A stretch of 64,000 nucleotides of DNA from an uncultured Eubacterium sp. (GCA_910584645.1 CAJUAU010000008.1:79398-143397); one strand, 5' to 3'; positions 17,478 to 26,272 are shown, counted from the stretch's first letter. Numbers and translations: made by a program. Notes: generated from the letters alone by a model not told the origin.

Positions 17478-18707
17478 TTATTTTTCCTCCATTTCTTTTT
17501 TATAATTGGTCATATGCTGCATCTTTTCCTGTTTTGTCAAAAGATATTTAAAATCTTCCCTCTTCGGTTCGATCTGTATGGGCACCCGCTCCAGGATCTT
17601 TATCCCATAGCCGCTGAGGCCGGTGATCTTCGTGGGATTATTGGTCAGCAGACGCAGCTGCTTCACACCGAGATCATATAAGATCTGGGCCCCAATCCCA
17701 TATTCCCTGAGGTCCGGGGCAAATCCCAGTTTTACATTTGCCTCCACCGTATCATATCCCTGCTCCTGCAGCTCATATGCCTTTAATTTATTGATCAGGC
17801 CGATCCCCCTGCCCTCCTGGCGCATATACAAAAGAATTCCTCTGCCTTCTGCCGCGATCTGTTTCAAAGCGCTCTCCAGCTGCTCTCCACAGTCACAGCG
17901 TTTGGAGCCAAATACATCTCCTGTAAGACACTCCGAATGCACCCGGCACAGCACCGGTTCTCCGTCAGATACATCTCCCATGGTGAGCGCCACATGATGT
18001 TCTCCGTTTAATTTATTTACATAGCCATGGATACGGAAATCGCCAAACTTTGTGGGAAGTTTCGCATCGGCTTCCTTTTCCACAAGGCTCTCCTCTTCCA
18101 GTCTGCGGCGTATGATCTCTTCAATGGTGATCACAGTAAACCCATGCTCCCTGGCAAATCCAAGAAGCTCCGTGGTGCGCATCATGGTGCCGTCTTCCCT
18201 CATGATCTCACAGCAGAGACCGCATTCCTTCAGTCCCGCCAGCTTCATAAGATCCACTGTAGCTTCCGTGTGCCCCGCCCGTTTGAGGACACCTCCCTCT
18301 CTGGCTTCCAGCGGAAACATATGTCCCGGTCTCCGGAAGTCTTCTGGTTTTGCCCCCTCTTCCACGGTCTTTACTGCCGTCAAAGATCTCTCAAAGGCCG
18401 AGATCCCCGTCGTAGTATCCACGTGGTCGATGGATACCGTAAAGGCAGTGGAATGGTTATCTGTATTTACCTCTACCATCTGGGTGAGCCCCAGTTTTTC
18501 ACACATCCTCCGGCTCATGGGCATACAGATCAGCCCCTTTGCCAGACTTGCCATGGCATTGACATTTTCCGGTGTGGCATATTCTGCCGCACAGATCAGA
18601 TCACCTTCGTTTTCTCTCTCTGGATCATCGATCACGAGGATCAGTTTTCCATCCCTCAGATCCTGTAATGCCTGCTCCAGTTTGCCAAACTGTTCTTTCT
18701 CTTCCAT
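17478..18707 (-). CDS. ribBA: Bifunctional DHBP synthase / GTP cyclohydrolase II
   Basis: About 409 residues. Residues 1-200 are RibB (makes 3,4-dihydroxy-2-butanone 4-phosphate): DDPERENEGDLI and the HTEATVDL segment. Residues 205-400 are RibA (opens GTP): zinc cysteines in CRVHSECLTGDVFGSKRCDC and arginine finger motif RQEGRGIGL. Start is ATG 18707 with GGAGG; an in-frame TTG at 18713 is less likely. Third gene of the rib operon. Confidence 0.97.
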   Translation of the reverse strand: MEEKEQFGKLEQALQDLRDGKLILVIDDPERENEGDLICAAEYATPENVNAMASLAKGLICMPMSRRMCEKLGLTQMVEVNTDNHSTAFTVSIDHVDTTTGISAFERSLTAVKTVEEGAKPEDFRRPGHMFPLEAREGGVLKRAGHTEATVDLMKLAGLKECGLCCEIMREDGTMMRTTELLGFAREHGFTVITIEEIIRRRLEEESLVEKEADAKLPTKFGDFRIHGYVNKLNGEHHVALTMGDVSDGEPVLCRVHSECLTGDVFGSKRCDCGEQLESALKQIAAEGRGILLYMRQEGRGIGLINKLKAYELQEQGYDTVEANVKLGFAPDLREYGIGAQILYDLGVKQLRLLTNNPTKITGLSGYGIKILERVPIQIEPKREDFKYLLTKQEKMQHMTNYKKEMEEK

Positions 18708-18719
18708 AACCAACCTCCA

Positions 18720-19373
18720 TCATATATATCCATGTTCCATAAGAAACGTATCCGTAATGTTCGATTCTACACTTGTAGTGGTTTCTGCCGGTTTCATCAG
18801 CTTTTCTACATATTTTCCGATCACATCACACTCAAGATTTACAATATCGCCTTTCTGACGGAATCTCAGACTGGTCTCCCCCTGGGTGTGGGGAATGATG
18901 GACACGGAAAACTCTCTGTCTGTAACTCTGGCCACCGTCAGGCTGATACCATCTATCGCGATGGATCCCTTTTCCACAACATACCGCAGAATCTGAGGCT
19001 CTGCCTCCACCGTGTACCATACCGCAGTCTCGTCCCGGCGGATATCCCGGATCTTTCCGGTACCGTCGATATGCCCTGCCACAATATGCCCGCCAAAGCG
19101 TCCGTCAGCCGCCATCGCCCGCTCTAAGTTCACCGGGCTGTTCTTTGACAGGCTGCCCAGGGAGCTTCGCTCCAGCGTCTCCGCCATGACATCCGCCATA
19201 TAACCCTGCTCATGCAGGCTGGTCACAGTGAGGCACACTCCGTTGACGGCGATGCTGTCACCAATCTTCGTCCCCTCCAGCACCTTCTGGCAGCGGATCC
19301 CCAGAACTGCCGACTGAGTTCCTTTTTTGATGAAGTCAATCTTTCCGATCTCTTCAATTATTCCGGTAAACAT
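18720..19373 (-). CDS. ribE: Riboflavin synthase alpha chain
   Basis: 217 residues with two lumazine-binding repeats, starting MFTGIIEEIG, the family hallmark; the second repeat begins near DIRRDETAVW. Dismutates two ribityllumazines to riboflavin plus the pyrimidine precursor. The C-terminal ~20 residues diverge. The start overlaps the ribD end by 16 nt, with AGGAGG before it. Second gene of the rib operon. Confidence 0.97.
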   Translation of the reverse strand: MFTGIIEEIGKIDFIKKGTQSAVLGIRCQKVLEGTKIGDSIAVNGVCLTVTSLHEQGYMADVMAETLERSSLGSLSKNSPVNLERAMAADGRFGGHIVAGHIDGTGKIRDIRRDETAVWYTVEAEPQILRYVVEKGSIAIDGISLTVARVTDREFSVSIIPHTQGETSLRFRQKGDIVNLECDVIGKYVEKLMKPAETTTSVESNITDTFLMEHGYI

Positions 19374-20473
19374 GTATCCGCCTCCTTTTCTGGCATTTTC
19401 CCTGTGATACAGATATCTTCCCCAAAGGGGATGATTTCTATTTCATTTAGGACTTCCGCCTCCCCCATTCTGGCAAACCCAGCCCCCTCTACCGGGGATC
19501 TTGCCTCTTTTCCCCCGATCAGCTTTGGGGCGACATAGGCGTACACCCGGTTTACAAGCCCGGTCAGAAGAAGGGAACCATGTAACGTTCCTCCTCCCTC
19601 CACCAGAACACTGTCAATCTGCATCTCTCCCAGCTTTTCAAATAACAGTTCTAAGTCCACCTGGTCTCCATCCCCGCACTTTATTAGTTCTACTCCAGCA
19701 GATAAAAGTTTCTCTTTCTTTTCTTCCTTTCCATCCCCGGCATATGCCACTATCGTGCGGATCTCCGATGCAGATATCACGATCTGGCTTTCCTCCGGGA
19801 TCCTGAGATGGGTATCACAGATGATGCGGACTGGATCTGTCCCTCCCGGGAAGCGGCAGTTCAGCATGGGGTCGTCAGCGAGGACTGTATCCACACCTGC
19901 CATGATGGCAGAATATTTATTTCGCAGCTCATGCACATGCTTCCTGGCGTCCTCCCCCGTCACCCATTTGGAATCTCCGGTATAGGCGGCGATCTTTCCA
20001 TCCAGCGTCATAGCATATTTCATGGCCACAAAGGGCATTCCGGTGCGGATATAGTAAAAAAATATCTCATTAAGCTCCAGGCATTCTTTTTCCAGGATCC
20101 CGGTCTCCACCTGGACCCCCTTTTCTCTCAGCAGGCGGACGCCATTTCCCGCCACCTTTGGATTCGGATCCATAGCCCCCACAAAAACCCTGCCAATCTT
20201 TTTTTCTATGATGATATCCGTACAGGGCGGTGTCTTTCCCTGATGGCAGCAGGGTTCCAGGGTGACATACAGATCTGCCCCCTCCACATCTTCCCTGCAT
20301 TTTGTCAGTGCATTTCTCTCAGCATGAAATTCACCGTATCTCTCGTGGCATCCCTCTGCCACGATTCTTCCGTCCTTCACCACCACACATCCCACCATGG
20401 GATTGGGGGAGGTGTGTCCCATGGCAGTCTCCGCCAGCTCCAGGGCACGTTTCATATAATCTTCATATGACAA
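19358..20473 (-). CDS. ribD: Bifunctional riboflavin deaminase/reductase
   Basis: About 371 residues. The N-terminal deaminase carries the zinc motif HAERNAL and PCCHQGKTPPC; the C-terminal reductase begins near PFVAMKYAMTLDGKIA. Carries out the second and third steps from GTP. A TTG at 20473 is preferred as start (MSYEDYMKRALEL): AAGGAGGG is spaced 8-9 nt, whereas the ATG at 20455 has no site. First gene of the rib operon. The ribosome site can pair with the next GGGATTCCC bases, in line with riboswitch control. Confidence 0.95.
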   Translation of the reverse strand: MSYEDYMKRALELAETAMGHTSPNPMVGCVVVKDGRIVAEGCHERYGEFHAERNALTKCREDVEGADLYVTLEPCCHQGKTPPCTDIIIEKKIGRVFVGAMDPNPKVAGNGVRLLREKGVQVETGILEKECLELNEIFFYYIRTGMPFVAMKYAMTLDGKIAAYTGDSKWVTGEDARKHVHELRNKYSAIMAGVDTVLADDPMLNCRFPGGTDPVRIICDTHLRIPEESQIVISASEIRTIVAYAGDGKEEKKEKLLSAGVELIKCGDGDQVDLELLFEKLGEMQIDSVLVEGGGTLHGSLLLTGLVNRVYAYVAPKLIGGKEARSPVEGAGFARMGEAEVLNEIEIIPFGEDICITGKMPEKEADTCLPE

Positions 20474-20581
20474 AGGGAATCCCTCCTTCCGCGGCACAGA
20501 GTATTCAAAAAGACCCTGAATATCCTGGTATGTATATTCAGAGCCTTGATAAATTCGTATTTTTATTAATAAACCCGAACC

Positions 20582-20706
20582 ATCTTCTTCCATCCAGACT
20601 ATACTGTCGGCTTTGGAATTTCACCAAATCAGCGGCAGCGGCAATAGATGCCGAACCGGTCGCGGGCTGTAACCGCCGGTGAGGAATTTCACCTCGCCCT
20701 GAAGAT
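20582..20706 (-). promoter_or_regulatory. FMN riboswitch (RFN element)
   Basis: Read on the minus strand this is a clear RFN element: P1 stem ATCTTC/GAAGAT (20706-20701 with 20587-20582), AGGGCGAGGTGAAATTCC, ACCGGCGGT, AGCCCGCGA, a second GGTGAAATTCC, and AGTCTGGATG. It binds FMN and lowers rib expression when flavin is plentiful. It sits between the promoter and the ribD start. Confidence 0.97.
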
Positions 20707-20712
20707 TGTTTT

Positions 20713-20734
20713 AGCCCGGCGGCACCGCCAGGCT
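20713..20734 (-). other. GC-rich hairpin ahead of the FMN riboswitch
   Basis: The segment folds as AGCC-GGCGG/CCGCC-GGCT at the very 5' end of the rib leader. Its sequence GGCACCGCCAGGCT (plus strand 20721-20734) resembles, with one mismatch, the end of the lysA leader element. Possibly chance, possibly the same repeat family. Confidence 0.4.
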
Positions 20735-20744
20735 GCCAAAATTT

Positions 20745-20773
20745 ATTATAGCATGGGGACTTTATTCTGTCAA
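20745..20773 (-). promoter_or_regulatory. Promoter of the riboflavin operon
   Basis: Minus strand TTGACA (20773-20768), 17-nt spacer, TATAAT (20750-20745): a consensus sigma-A promoter directly upstream of the FMN riboswitch. Confidence 0.92.
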
Positions 20774-20816
20774 ATGGCAACTGACAGTCTGGCACAATAT
20801 CCAGCGGGGATATCTA

Positions 20817-20983
20817 TCACCAATTCAGCAATCTCCTGCTTATATTCATGACGCTATATAGAACTCTTGTTACTATAACATCCATATCTTCGATCACATA
20901 AAAAACTGAGTAATTATCTATCACTAGTTATAGATTTCTTCCATATCAGCCAGTTCCCTATCAGTAATTCGTACTTTATGTAT
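20817..20983 (-). pseudogene. RelE/ParE-type toxin remnant with internal deletion
   Basis: A first piece (20983 down to about 20926) encodes HKVRITDRELADMEEIYN, typical of the N-terminus of one RelE/ParE toxin family. It runs directly into a second piece in another frame (20927-20817) encoding DNYSVFYVIEDMDVIV and a typical toxin C-terminus, then TGA. The middle of the usual toxin is missing and the start codon is ATA. So the gene is broken. No intact antitoxin is seen beside it. Confidence 0.65.
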
Positions 20984-21109
20984 CAAATCTTTGATTTCTT
21001 CCACAAATGGCTCATAACCTGAAACTTCTATCTCCTTCAAATCCGTTCCTCCAAATCTCGCACCGCTGGTGCGAGAAATTCATCAGCCTTTACAATCCCA
21101 CATTTCCCT

Positions 21110-21739
21110 CTACAATTCATTTAGATATTTCTGCAATTTATCCACAAATTGTCCAATATGTATGCCATCTACAAAAGAATGGTGTGCCTGAACCGACACT
21201 GGCATCATAACCCGTCTATCCTTTTCGTAATATTTCCCCCAATCAAACAAAGGTGTTGCATTATCCTTCTTACCCGAATTGGTATGGGAAATATGGGTAT
21301 ATGTCACCCAGGGCATCGGGGAACATTGAAATACATCATTGCCAAGCGGTCCGGTAAAATATTCTTTTTGTTCTTCTGCCGTTTGTGCTGCCAATTCCAC
21401 ATATTCTTTCATTGTGTTCCGCATAGGAACATTAACCACCTTAAATAATTCTGTATCTTTGTTCAAGTAAGTAAAAGCGGTATCAATTTTATCAAATAAA
21501 ACGATTTTACCATCTAAAAAACGATAACGGAATGCCTCAATCTCATTTGCACATTTACATACCGCATAGACAAATGCAAGTGTAAAGGAAAAATTTTGTC
21601 TTTTAATCTGTTGCAAAAAATTTGTGATGTCTACATCAAAAGTTACGCAAAATGCAGGCTCAACACTGTTTCTAAAAACCATACAGTGCATAGCCCTTTC
21701 CCATGCCTTTTCATCTATAACCTTGTATGTATTTGCCAT
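21110..21739 (-). CDS. Chloramphenicol acetyltransferase-like protein (CatA type)
   Basis: 209 residues, full length for the family. The catalytic histidine motif is AHHSFVDGIHIGQF near the C-terminus; the N-terminal CVTFDVDIT strand also fits. CAT enzymes acetylate chloramphenicol with acetyl-CoA; many chromosomal homologues have no proven drug activity, so resistance is not asserted. The gene is visibly richer in A/T than the rib and pyr genes and lies among broken genes, which suggests acquisition. Confidence 0.85.
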   Translation of the reverse strand: MANTYKVIDEKAWERAMHCMVFRNSVEPAFCVTFDVDITNFLQQIKRQNFSFTLAFVYAVCKCANEIEAFRYRFLDGKIVLFDKIDTAFTYLNKDTELFKVVNVPMRNTMKEYVELAAQTAEEQKEYFTGPLGNDVFQCSPMPWVTYTHISHTNSGKKDNATPLFDWGKYYEKDRRVMMPVSVQAHHSFVDGIHIGQFVDKLQKYLNEL

Positions 21740-21951
21740 AAATCCACCTCTCCAACACCTTACTTTCTAGGCTCTTACTCATTTTCATATATTTTCTCTG
21801 TAAAAAAGCAAAAACCGACATTTATCGTTCAAAGCAAAGAAATATAACTATTTTTACCCCAATATGTATGTTCTGCTGTCATCAAATGAATTTCTATCAT
21901 ATACGTTCCTATTTCGTGTTTTTATTTCATATTTATACTTAACAGTCAATA
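21740..21951. other. AT-rich intergenic stretch, no feature recognised
   Basis: About 210 nt between the CAT-like gene and the methyltransferase fragment. No convincing reading frame, promoter or stable hairpin was seen. Confidence 0.4.
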
Positions 21952-22346
21952 TCACTGCTTGATTGCGACAAGCACAGAAAACTTTTGATAAGAATACACA
22001 CACTTCACCGCCCGAAACCCACAATTTTTTAATATATCGATTTCCTGTTCAACAGAGCATTCTCTGTCTAGTTTTCTGCGTTCTTTCCATTGTTCTATCT
22101 CTTGATTCGATAATCCACCATGCATCAAATAACTTACCCAATAAGAATCAAACCAATGATTCATTTCCGGCTGTCCTGCACAAAACTGGTCATAATTTGC
22201 GAATACACCACCTTCGGGCAATACCTGATAAATTTCTGAAAACAAATTCATCATATTCTCATCTTCTAAATGATGTACTGATAAGGCAGAAATCACCGCA
22301 TCAAAAACCATATCCGGCAGCTTACAGCTATATCTAAATCCCCTAT
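21952..22346 (-). pseudogene. SAM-dependent methyltransferase, C-terminal fragment
   Basis: The readable frame gives KLPDMVFDAVISALSVHHL, the post-motif region of class I methyltransferases, then about 95 more residues to a stop. The N-terminal SAM-binding loop (motif I) is absent: an in-frame TAA lies just upstream, at the end of the preceding gene. The fragment is therefore a truncated, probably inactive copy. Confidence 0.75.
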
Positions 22347-22353
22347 AAAAAAG

Positions 22354-22893
22354 TTATCGGCTCAAATTTATTGTAAAAATTTCTTCCACTGGAAATGTAA
22401 TTTTGACCAGCCCAATCGAGGTAAACTCGCCACATATTTTTTCAAAATTGCGTAATAATAAATCACTCGCCCTAAAAAATGCATCCTCTTCATCATCACG
22501 AGTAAGCGCTATTGTACAATGCGGAACCCAACGGTCCGGACAATACCATTCCCAACCGCTTGCATCAAAATCTGTCAAGCTTTCGTGCAATTCTCTTTGA
22601 AATTGGTACATTCCCTGATTCATAACAGGCGATACAAAAATCGTTTTCGTATCATTAAACATCCCCAATGAACCAATATATGCAGGCATCACTTTATGAC
22701 TGTCTGCAAATTCTTTTAGTTTTTCCATACAATCAGCCTCATTCACATCATTGAAACAGGCTAAGGTAAGGTGTGGTCGTGTTTTCCATTCTAAAAACTT
22801 TGTGCTTATTTTTTCATCTGCAATTTTTTGAGCCAAATTCATAAGTTTGCTTTCTGTTTTTTCATCGTAGTATAGTTCTATCGCATACTGCAT
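22354..22893 (-). CDS. 2H phosphoesterase / 2'-5' RNA ligase family protein
   Basis: 179 residues, intact. Two HxT motifs, RPHLTL (near residue 40) and VPHCTI (near residue 125), mark the 2H superfamily, which acts on cyclic phosphodiesters or RNA ends. Exact substrate unknown. It sits alone among remnants, AT-rich like its neighbours, so it is probably part of the same acquired patch. Confidence 0.85.
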   Translation of the reverse strand: MQYAIELYYDEKTESKLMNLAQKIADEKISTKFLEWKTRPHLTLACFNDVNEADCMEKLKEFADSHKVMPAYIGSLGMFNDTKTIFVSPVMNQGMYQFQRELHESLTDFDASGWEWYCPDRWVPHCTIALTRDDEEDAFFRASDLLLRNFEKICGEFTSIGLVKITFPVEEIFTINLSR

Positions 22894-22918
22894 AATAAAC
22901 TCCTTTCAAAATGCTGAT

Positions 22919-23060
22919 TTATTGCGGCATTCTCTTAAACATTACAGAAACACAATCCTTATTTAATCCCACCTTTTTGTAAAACGCTTCATTATCCTCA
23001 ATAGATATTAACTGTATTATGTATACTCCTTTTTCTTTCAGCTCTTTTTCTAAATTGGAT
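22919..23060 (-). pseudogene. GNAT acetyltransferase, C-terminal remnant
   Basis: The frame SNLEKELKEKG, then DNEAFYKKVGL and a stop at 22919, is a typical GNAT C-terminus. Directly upstream the same frame reads GVGRDL followed by an in-frame TGA, then another stop. Only the last third of a GNAT gene is left. Confidence 0.65.
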
Positions 23061-23211
23061 CACAAATCTCTTCCTACCCCTTCCTATAATGTCAAGCCCT
23101 AAATTACTGATTTTTAGGCTTTTTCTTTAAATAGTCACCTTATAAACGAGAGCTAAATGTGCAGAACAGTTATTGTATCTTGTACTGAATAGTTAAATGA
23201 GGCAAAACATT

Positions 23212-23563
23212 TTACGCCGCAGTCGTTTCCTTCTTTTCCGAACGTCTGATATCCATTAACATCTTCTTCGGATCATAGAGCGTTCCTTTCTTCAGAATTG
23301 TATAGATTATCCTTAGAAGCTTGCAGGATATCACAATCAATGACTGCATTTTTTCAGCGGATTATCGGTCCGTGTCGTATAGTAAATATGCAGTTCGTTG
23401 AATTCCTCCGCATGTGCCACTGCTGACTTTTCCGCCTGGAATAACCAGTATCTAAGCCGTTTGCGCCCCCTGTGGCTGATTTTGGTTTCTCCTTTATGCT
23501 TTCCTGAACTACATGCTACAAGACCTAATCCGCTTTATTTTTGTATTTCCTTCACATCATCAA
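23212..23563 (-). mobile_element. IS110-family transposase, frameshifted C-terminal remnant
   Basis: Minus-strand translation gives SGLGLVACSSGKHKGETKI, then RGRKRLRYWLFQAEKSAVAH and a DNPLKK motif: the conserved C-terminal domain of IS110 transposases. An in-frame TAA precedes it. At the A6 run after CTG (near 23350) one base is missing relative to the continuing frame, which then reads MQSLIVISCKLLRIIYTI and ends KETTAA. The N-terminal DEDD domain is gone. Inactive remnant. Confidence 0.8.
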
Positions 23564-23567
23564 ATCT

Positions 23568-23586
23568 CAATGGCGCCGTCAGGCTA
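23568..23586. repeat. Partial copy of the lysA-leader element end
   Basis: TGGCGCCGTCAGGCTAACC matches the right end of the 10239-10477 element (TGGCACCGTCAGGCTAAAG) at most positions. It overlaps the pyrD stop codon and marks the border between the pyr operon and the decayed patch. Confidence 0.5.
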
Positions 23587-24486
23587 ACCCACACACCCGA
23601 TAATATCCGTAATCCCCGACAGCCCCTCTTCCTTCACATAGCGTTCCAGTCCATCGATGATCTCGGTGGTGGCATAGGGGTTGAAAAAGTTTGCCGTCCC
23701 CACTGCCACCATCGTAGCTCCCGCCATAAGAAACTCCAGGGCATCCTCTGTGTTCTGGATCCCGCCCATGCCAAGCACCGGGATCTTAACCGCGTGCGCC
23801 ACCTGGTACACCATACGCACCGCCACCGGTTTCACACAAGGGCCGGACATTCCTGCGGTCTGATTGGCAATGGCAAAAGTCTTCCTCGCTACATCAATCT
23901 TCATACCCGTCAGCGTATTGATCAGGGAAACCCCGTCGGCCCCGCCTGCTTCCACCGCTCTCGCCATCTCGGTGATGTCTGTCACATTGGGGCTGAGTTT
24001 CATGATGACCGGCTGCTTTGCCACCCGTTTTACCGCCCTGGTGATCTCCTCTGCCATCTCCGGCTTCTGGCCAAAGGCGATTCCTCCCGCCTTTACGTTT
24101 GGACAGGAAATATTGATCTCCAGCATATCCACAGGCTCCTCTGCCAGGCGCTCTGCCACTTCCACATAATCCTCTTTGGACCGCCCGCATACGTTTACGA
24201 TCACCCGGGCATTCTTCTCTTGTAGAAAAGGAAGGTCCCTCTGGATGAAGGTATCGATCCCTGGGTTCTGCAGACCAATGGCATTTAACATACCAGCGTG
24301 GGTTTCCGCGATCCTGGGGGTTGGATTTCCTTCCCAGGGCACACTGGCTACCCCTTTTGTCGTCACTGCACCCAGCCGGGCCAGATCCACAAACTCACTG
24401 TATTCCATGCCGGAACCAAAGGTTCCCGACGCCGTCGTAACCGGATTCTTAAAGGGTATTCCTGCGAAATTAACTTCTAAACTCAT
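23584..24486 (-). CDS. pyrD: Dihydroorotate dehydrogenase B, catalytic subunit
   Basis: 300 residues. Oxidises dihydroorotate to orotate, passing electrons to PyrK and NAD+. FMN-binding and active-site motifs: TASGTFGSG, NISCPNVKAGG, the catalytic cysteine segment, and GMGGIQNTEDALEF. Works as a PyrD2-PyrK2 complex in the cytoplasm. Last gene of the operon. Its stop codon overlaps a repeat fragment, and an IS110 remnant follows where pyrE is often found in relatives. Confidence 0.96.
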   Translation of the reverse strand: MSLEVNFAGIPFKNPVTTASGTFGSGMEYSEFVDLARLGAVTTKGVASVPWEGNPTPRIAETHAGMLNAIGLQNPGIDTFIQRDLPFLQEKNARVIVNVCGRSKEDYVEVAERLAEEPVDMLEINISCPNVKAGGIAFGQKPEMAEEITRAVKRVAKQPVIMKLSPNVTDITEMARAVEAGGADGVSLINTLTGMKIDVARKTFAIANQTAGMSGPCVKPVAVRMVYQVAHAVKIPVLGMGGIQNTEDALEFLMAGATMVAVGTANFFNPYATTEIIDGLERYVKEEGLSGITDIIGCVG

Positions 24487-24513
24487 ATCCTTCTCCCTCT
24501 CATTATCAATCGA

Positions 24514-25290
24514 CTATAGTTCTACTTCCGTAGACAAAAATACTGGACCATCCTTGCAGACTCTCTTATTCTTTACCTTGGAATGGTCATCGATCTCTGC
24601 TGAGTGGCAGACACAAGCCAGACATGCCCCCACTCCACAGGCCATCCGCTCTTCCATAGACAGATATGCCTTGATATCATGCTCCTGGGCAAAGTTCTTT
24701 ACTCCCCTCAGCATCGGCGTCGGTCCGCAGGAATAGATCACATCTACCCCCTTTTCCAGAAGTTTCTGCTCACTTATGGCATCGATCACAGTTCCCTTTG
24801 TGCCTGCGCTTCCATCGTCCGTAGCAATAAACACTTCCGCCTTTTCTTCAAATTCATCCTTTAAAAACATGTCGCTGTCCCGGTATCCCAGCACTACGGC
24901 AGCTTTGCCGCCAAACTGTTTTGCCAGTTCCAGCATAGGCGGAATGCCGATGCCGCCACCGATCAGCAGCGGTCTTATTCCCTCCTGCTTAAATCCATTT
25001 CCCAGAGGGCCCAGTACCTCGATCTGATCCCCGGAAACCAGCCGTGAAAATTCTTCTGTCCCTGCTCCCACGACGCGGTATACCAGTCTCAGGCACCCTG
25101 CTTTTTGATCCAGTTCACAGATGCTGATGGGTCTTGGCAGAAGCCTGTCCTTCTCCTGGCAGTACAGGGACACAAATTGTCCTGGAAGGGCATGTTTCAC
25201 AATATCCGGCGCCTCCAGCCAAAGGCTAAATACAGCGGGAGCCAGCTGTACTGACTCCCGGACACGGCATAGACTTTTCTGTTTACTCAT
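24514..25290 (-). CDS. pyrK: Dihydroorotate dehydrogenase B, electron transfer subunit
   Basis: 258 residues. FAD-binding RPISIC motif near residue 55, NAD-binding GGGIGIPPM near 110, and the C-terminal [2Fe-2S] cluster ligands in ACGVGACLACVC plus a later cysteine (RVCKDG). Transfers electrons from PyrD to NAD+. GGAGCAGGAT precedes ATG 25290. 27 nt before pyrD. Confidence 0.96.
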   Translation of the reverse strand: MSKQKSLCRVRESVQLAPAVFSLWLEAPDIVKHALPGQFVSLYCQEKDRLLPRPISICELDQKAGCLRLVYRVVGAGTEEFSRLVSGDQIEVLGPLGNGFKQEGIRPLLIGGGIGIPPMLELAKQFGGKAAVVLGYRDSDMFLKDEFEEKAEVFIATDDGSAGTKGTVIDAISEQKLLEKGVDVIYSCGPTPMLRGVKNFAQEHDIKAYLSMEERMACGVGACLACVCHSAEIDDHSKVKNKRVCKDGPVFLSTEVEL

Positions 25291-25301
25291 ATCCTGCTCC
25301 T

Positions 25302-26252
25302 TTATTCAAGGCTGCTCAAAGCATCGCTCATTGTTTTTGCCTTCAGTGCTTCGTCCGGAATCTTAAAGTCTTCCGCATTGTTTATATTTTTATAAGACAT
25401 GGTCATATTCATATCAGAAACCTTCAACTCTATGGAATCCATCATCTTTTTCACTTCCTCTGCTTCATCCCCTTCGGCCTCTTCCAATGCCTTTTCTTTC
25501 GCATATTTCATGGTCTCATCAAACATCTTATTCATCATATCCGTCATCGGATACTCCACACGGCTGATCTCCTGTTTTTTCACATCCACATATACCGTAA
25601 GGCTCACATCTCCAATGCTGGAAACCACTCTGTTCATAAGCTCTTCGTATTCTTTGGTCTCTACCTCACCCAGACTGCTGAGCAGTGATTTGACACTGGA
25701 GGAACTTCCCTCTAACGTAGACTTCATTTCCTCGCCGCTTATTTTATAGTCATATACATGGTAAGTGGTTTCTCCCTCTTTCTTTTCTTCCTTTTTCGTA
25801 TATTGGCCGATGTCAGCACTTAACTGATTGGAAAATGAATTCATTCCAGAAGATGCAAGAGCTGTATCCAGATCTCCCAGCTCCATCTTCGTCCAGATCC
25901 CATCTGCTTTCATATAGAGCACATATTTTTCATCTTCTTTCTGGATGTACGACTCCATCAGTGCAGACTGTCCCATAGAGGATACCGATCCAGTTATTTT
26001 CATTTTAACAGGATCTTGAAACATCGCTCCTTTGAGATCCATTTTCAAATCCTGATCCTGGGACTCTTCTCCCATTTTCATGGACATCTTTCCGGACATG
26101 CCGATTTCTATCTCGCAGCTCTCAGCGTTATTAATGCCGGTAACGGCAGACATCAGGACCTCCTCTTCACTTTTCCCGCCACAACCGGTCAGACAACCGA
26201 TGGCCAGTACAACACACATCATCATTGCAAATATTTTTGTCATCTTCTTCAT
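25302..26252 (-). CDS. Secreted lipoprotein of unknown function
   Basis: 316 residues. N-terminal signal ending in the lipobox LTGC (cysteine near residue 24), so the protein is lipid-anchored outside the membrane. The mature part (EVLMSAVTGINNAESCEI onward) resembles LppX/LprAFG-like or DUF6612-type lipoproteins with repeated amphipathic strands. It sits between pyrF and pyrK with gaps of about 20 and 11 nt, so it is co-transcribed with pyrimidine genes; no role in that pathway is known. Confidence 0.75.
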   Translation of the reverse strand: MKKMTKIFAMMMCVVLAIGCLTGCGGKSEEEVLMSAVTGINNAESCEIEIGMSGKMSMKMGEESQDQDLKMDLKGAMFQDPVKMKITGSVSSMGQSALMESYIQKEDEKYVLYMKADGIWTKMELGDLDTALASSGMNSFSNQLSADIGQYTKKEEKKEGETTYHVYDYKISGEEMKSTLEGSSSSVKSLLSSLGEVETKEYEELMNRVVSSIGDVSLTVYVDVKKQEISRVEYPMTDMMNKMFDETMKYAKEKALEEAEGDEAEEVKKMMDSIELKVSDMNMTMSYKNINNAEDFKIPDEALKAKTMSDALSSLE

Positions 26253-26272
26253 AATGATAACCTTCCTTTCTG

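Noticed and set aside
23095..23130. Hairpin AAGCC...GGCTT followed by T-rich sequence as a plus-strand terminator
   Set aside because: No plus-strand gene ends nearby, and the pairing is interrupted.
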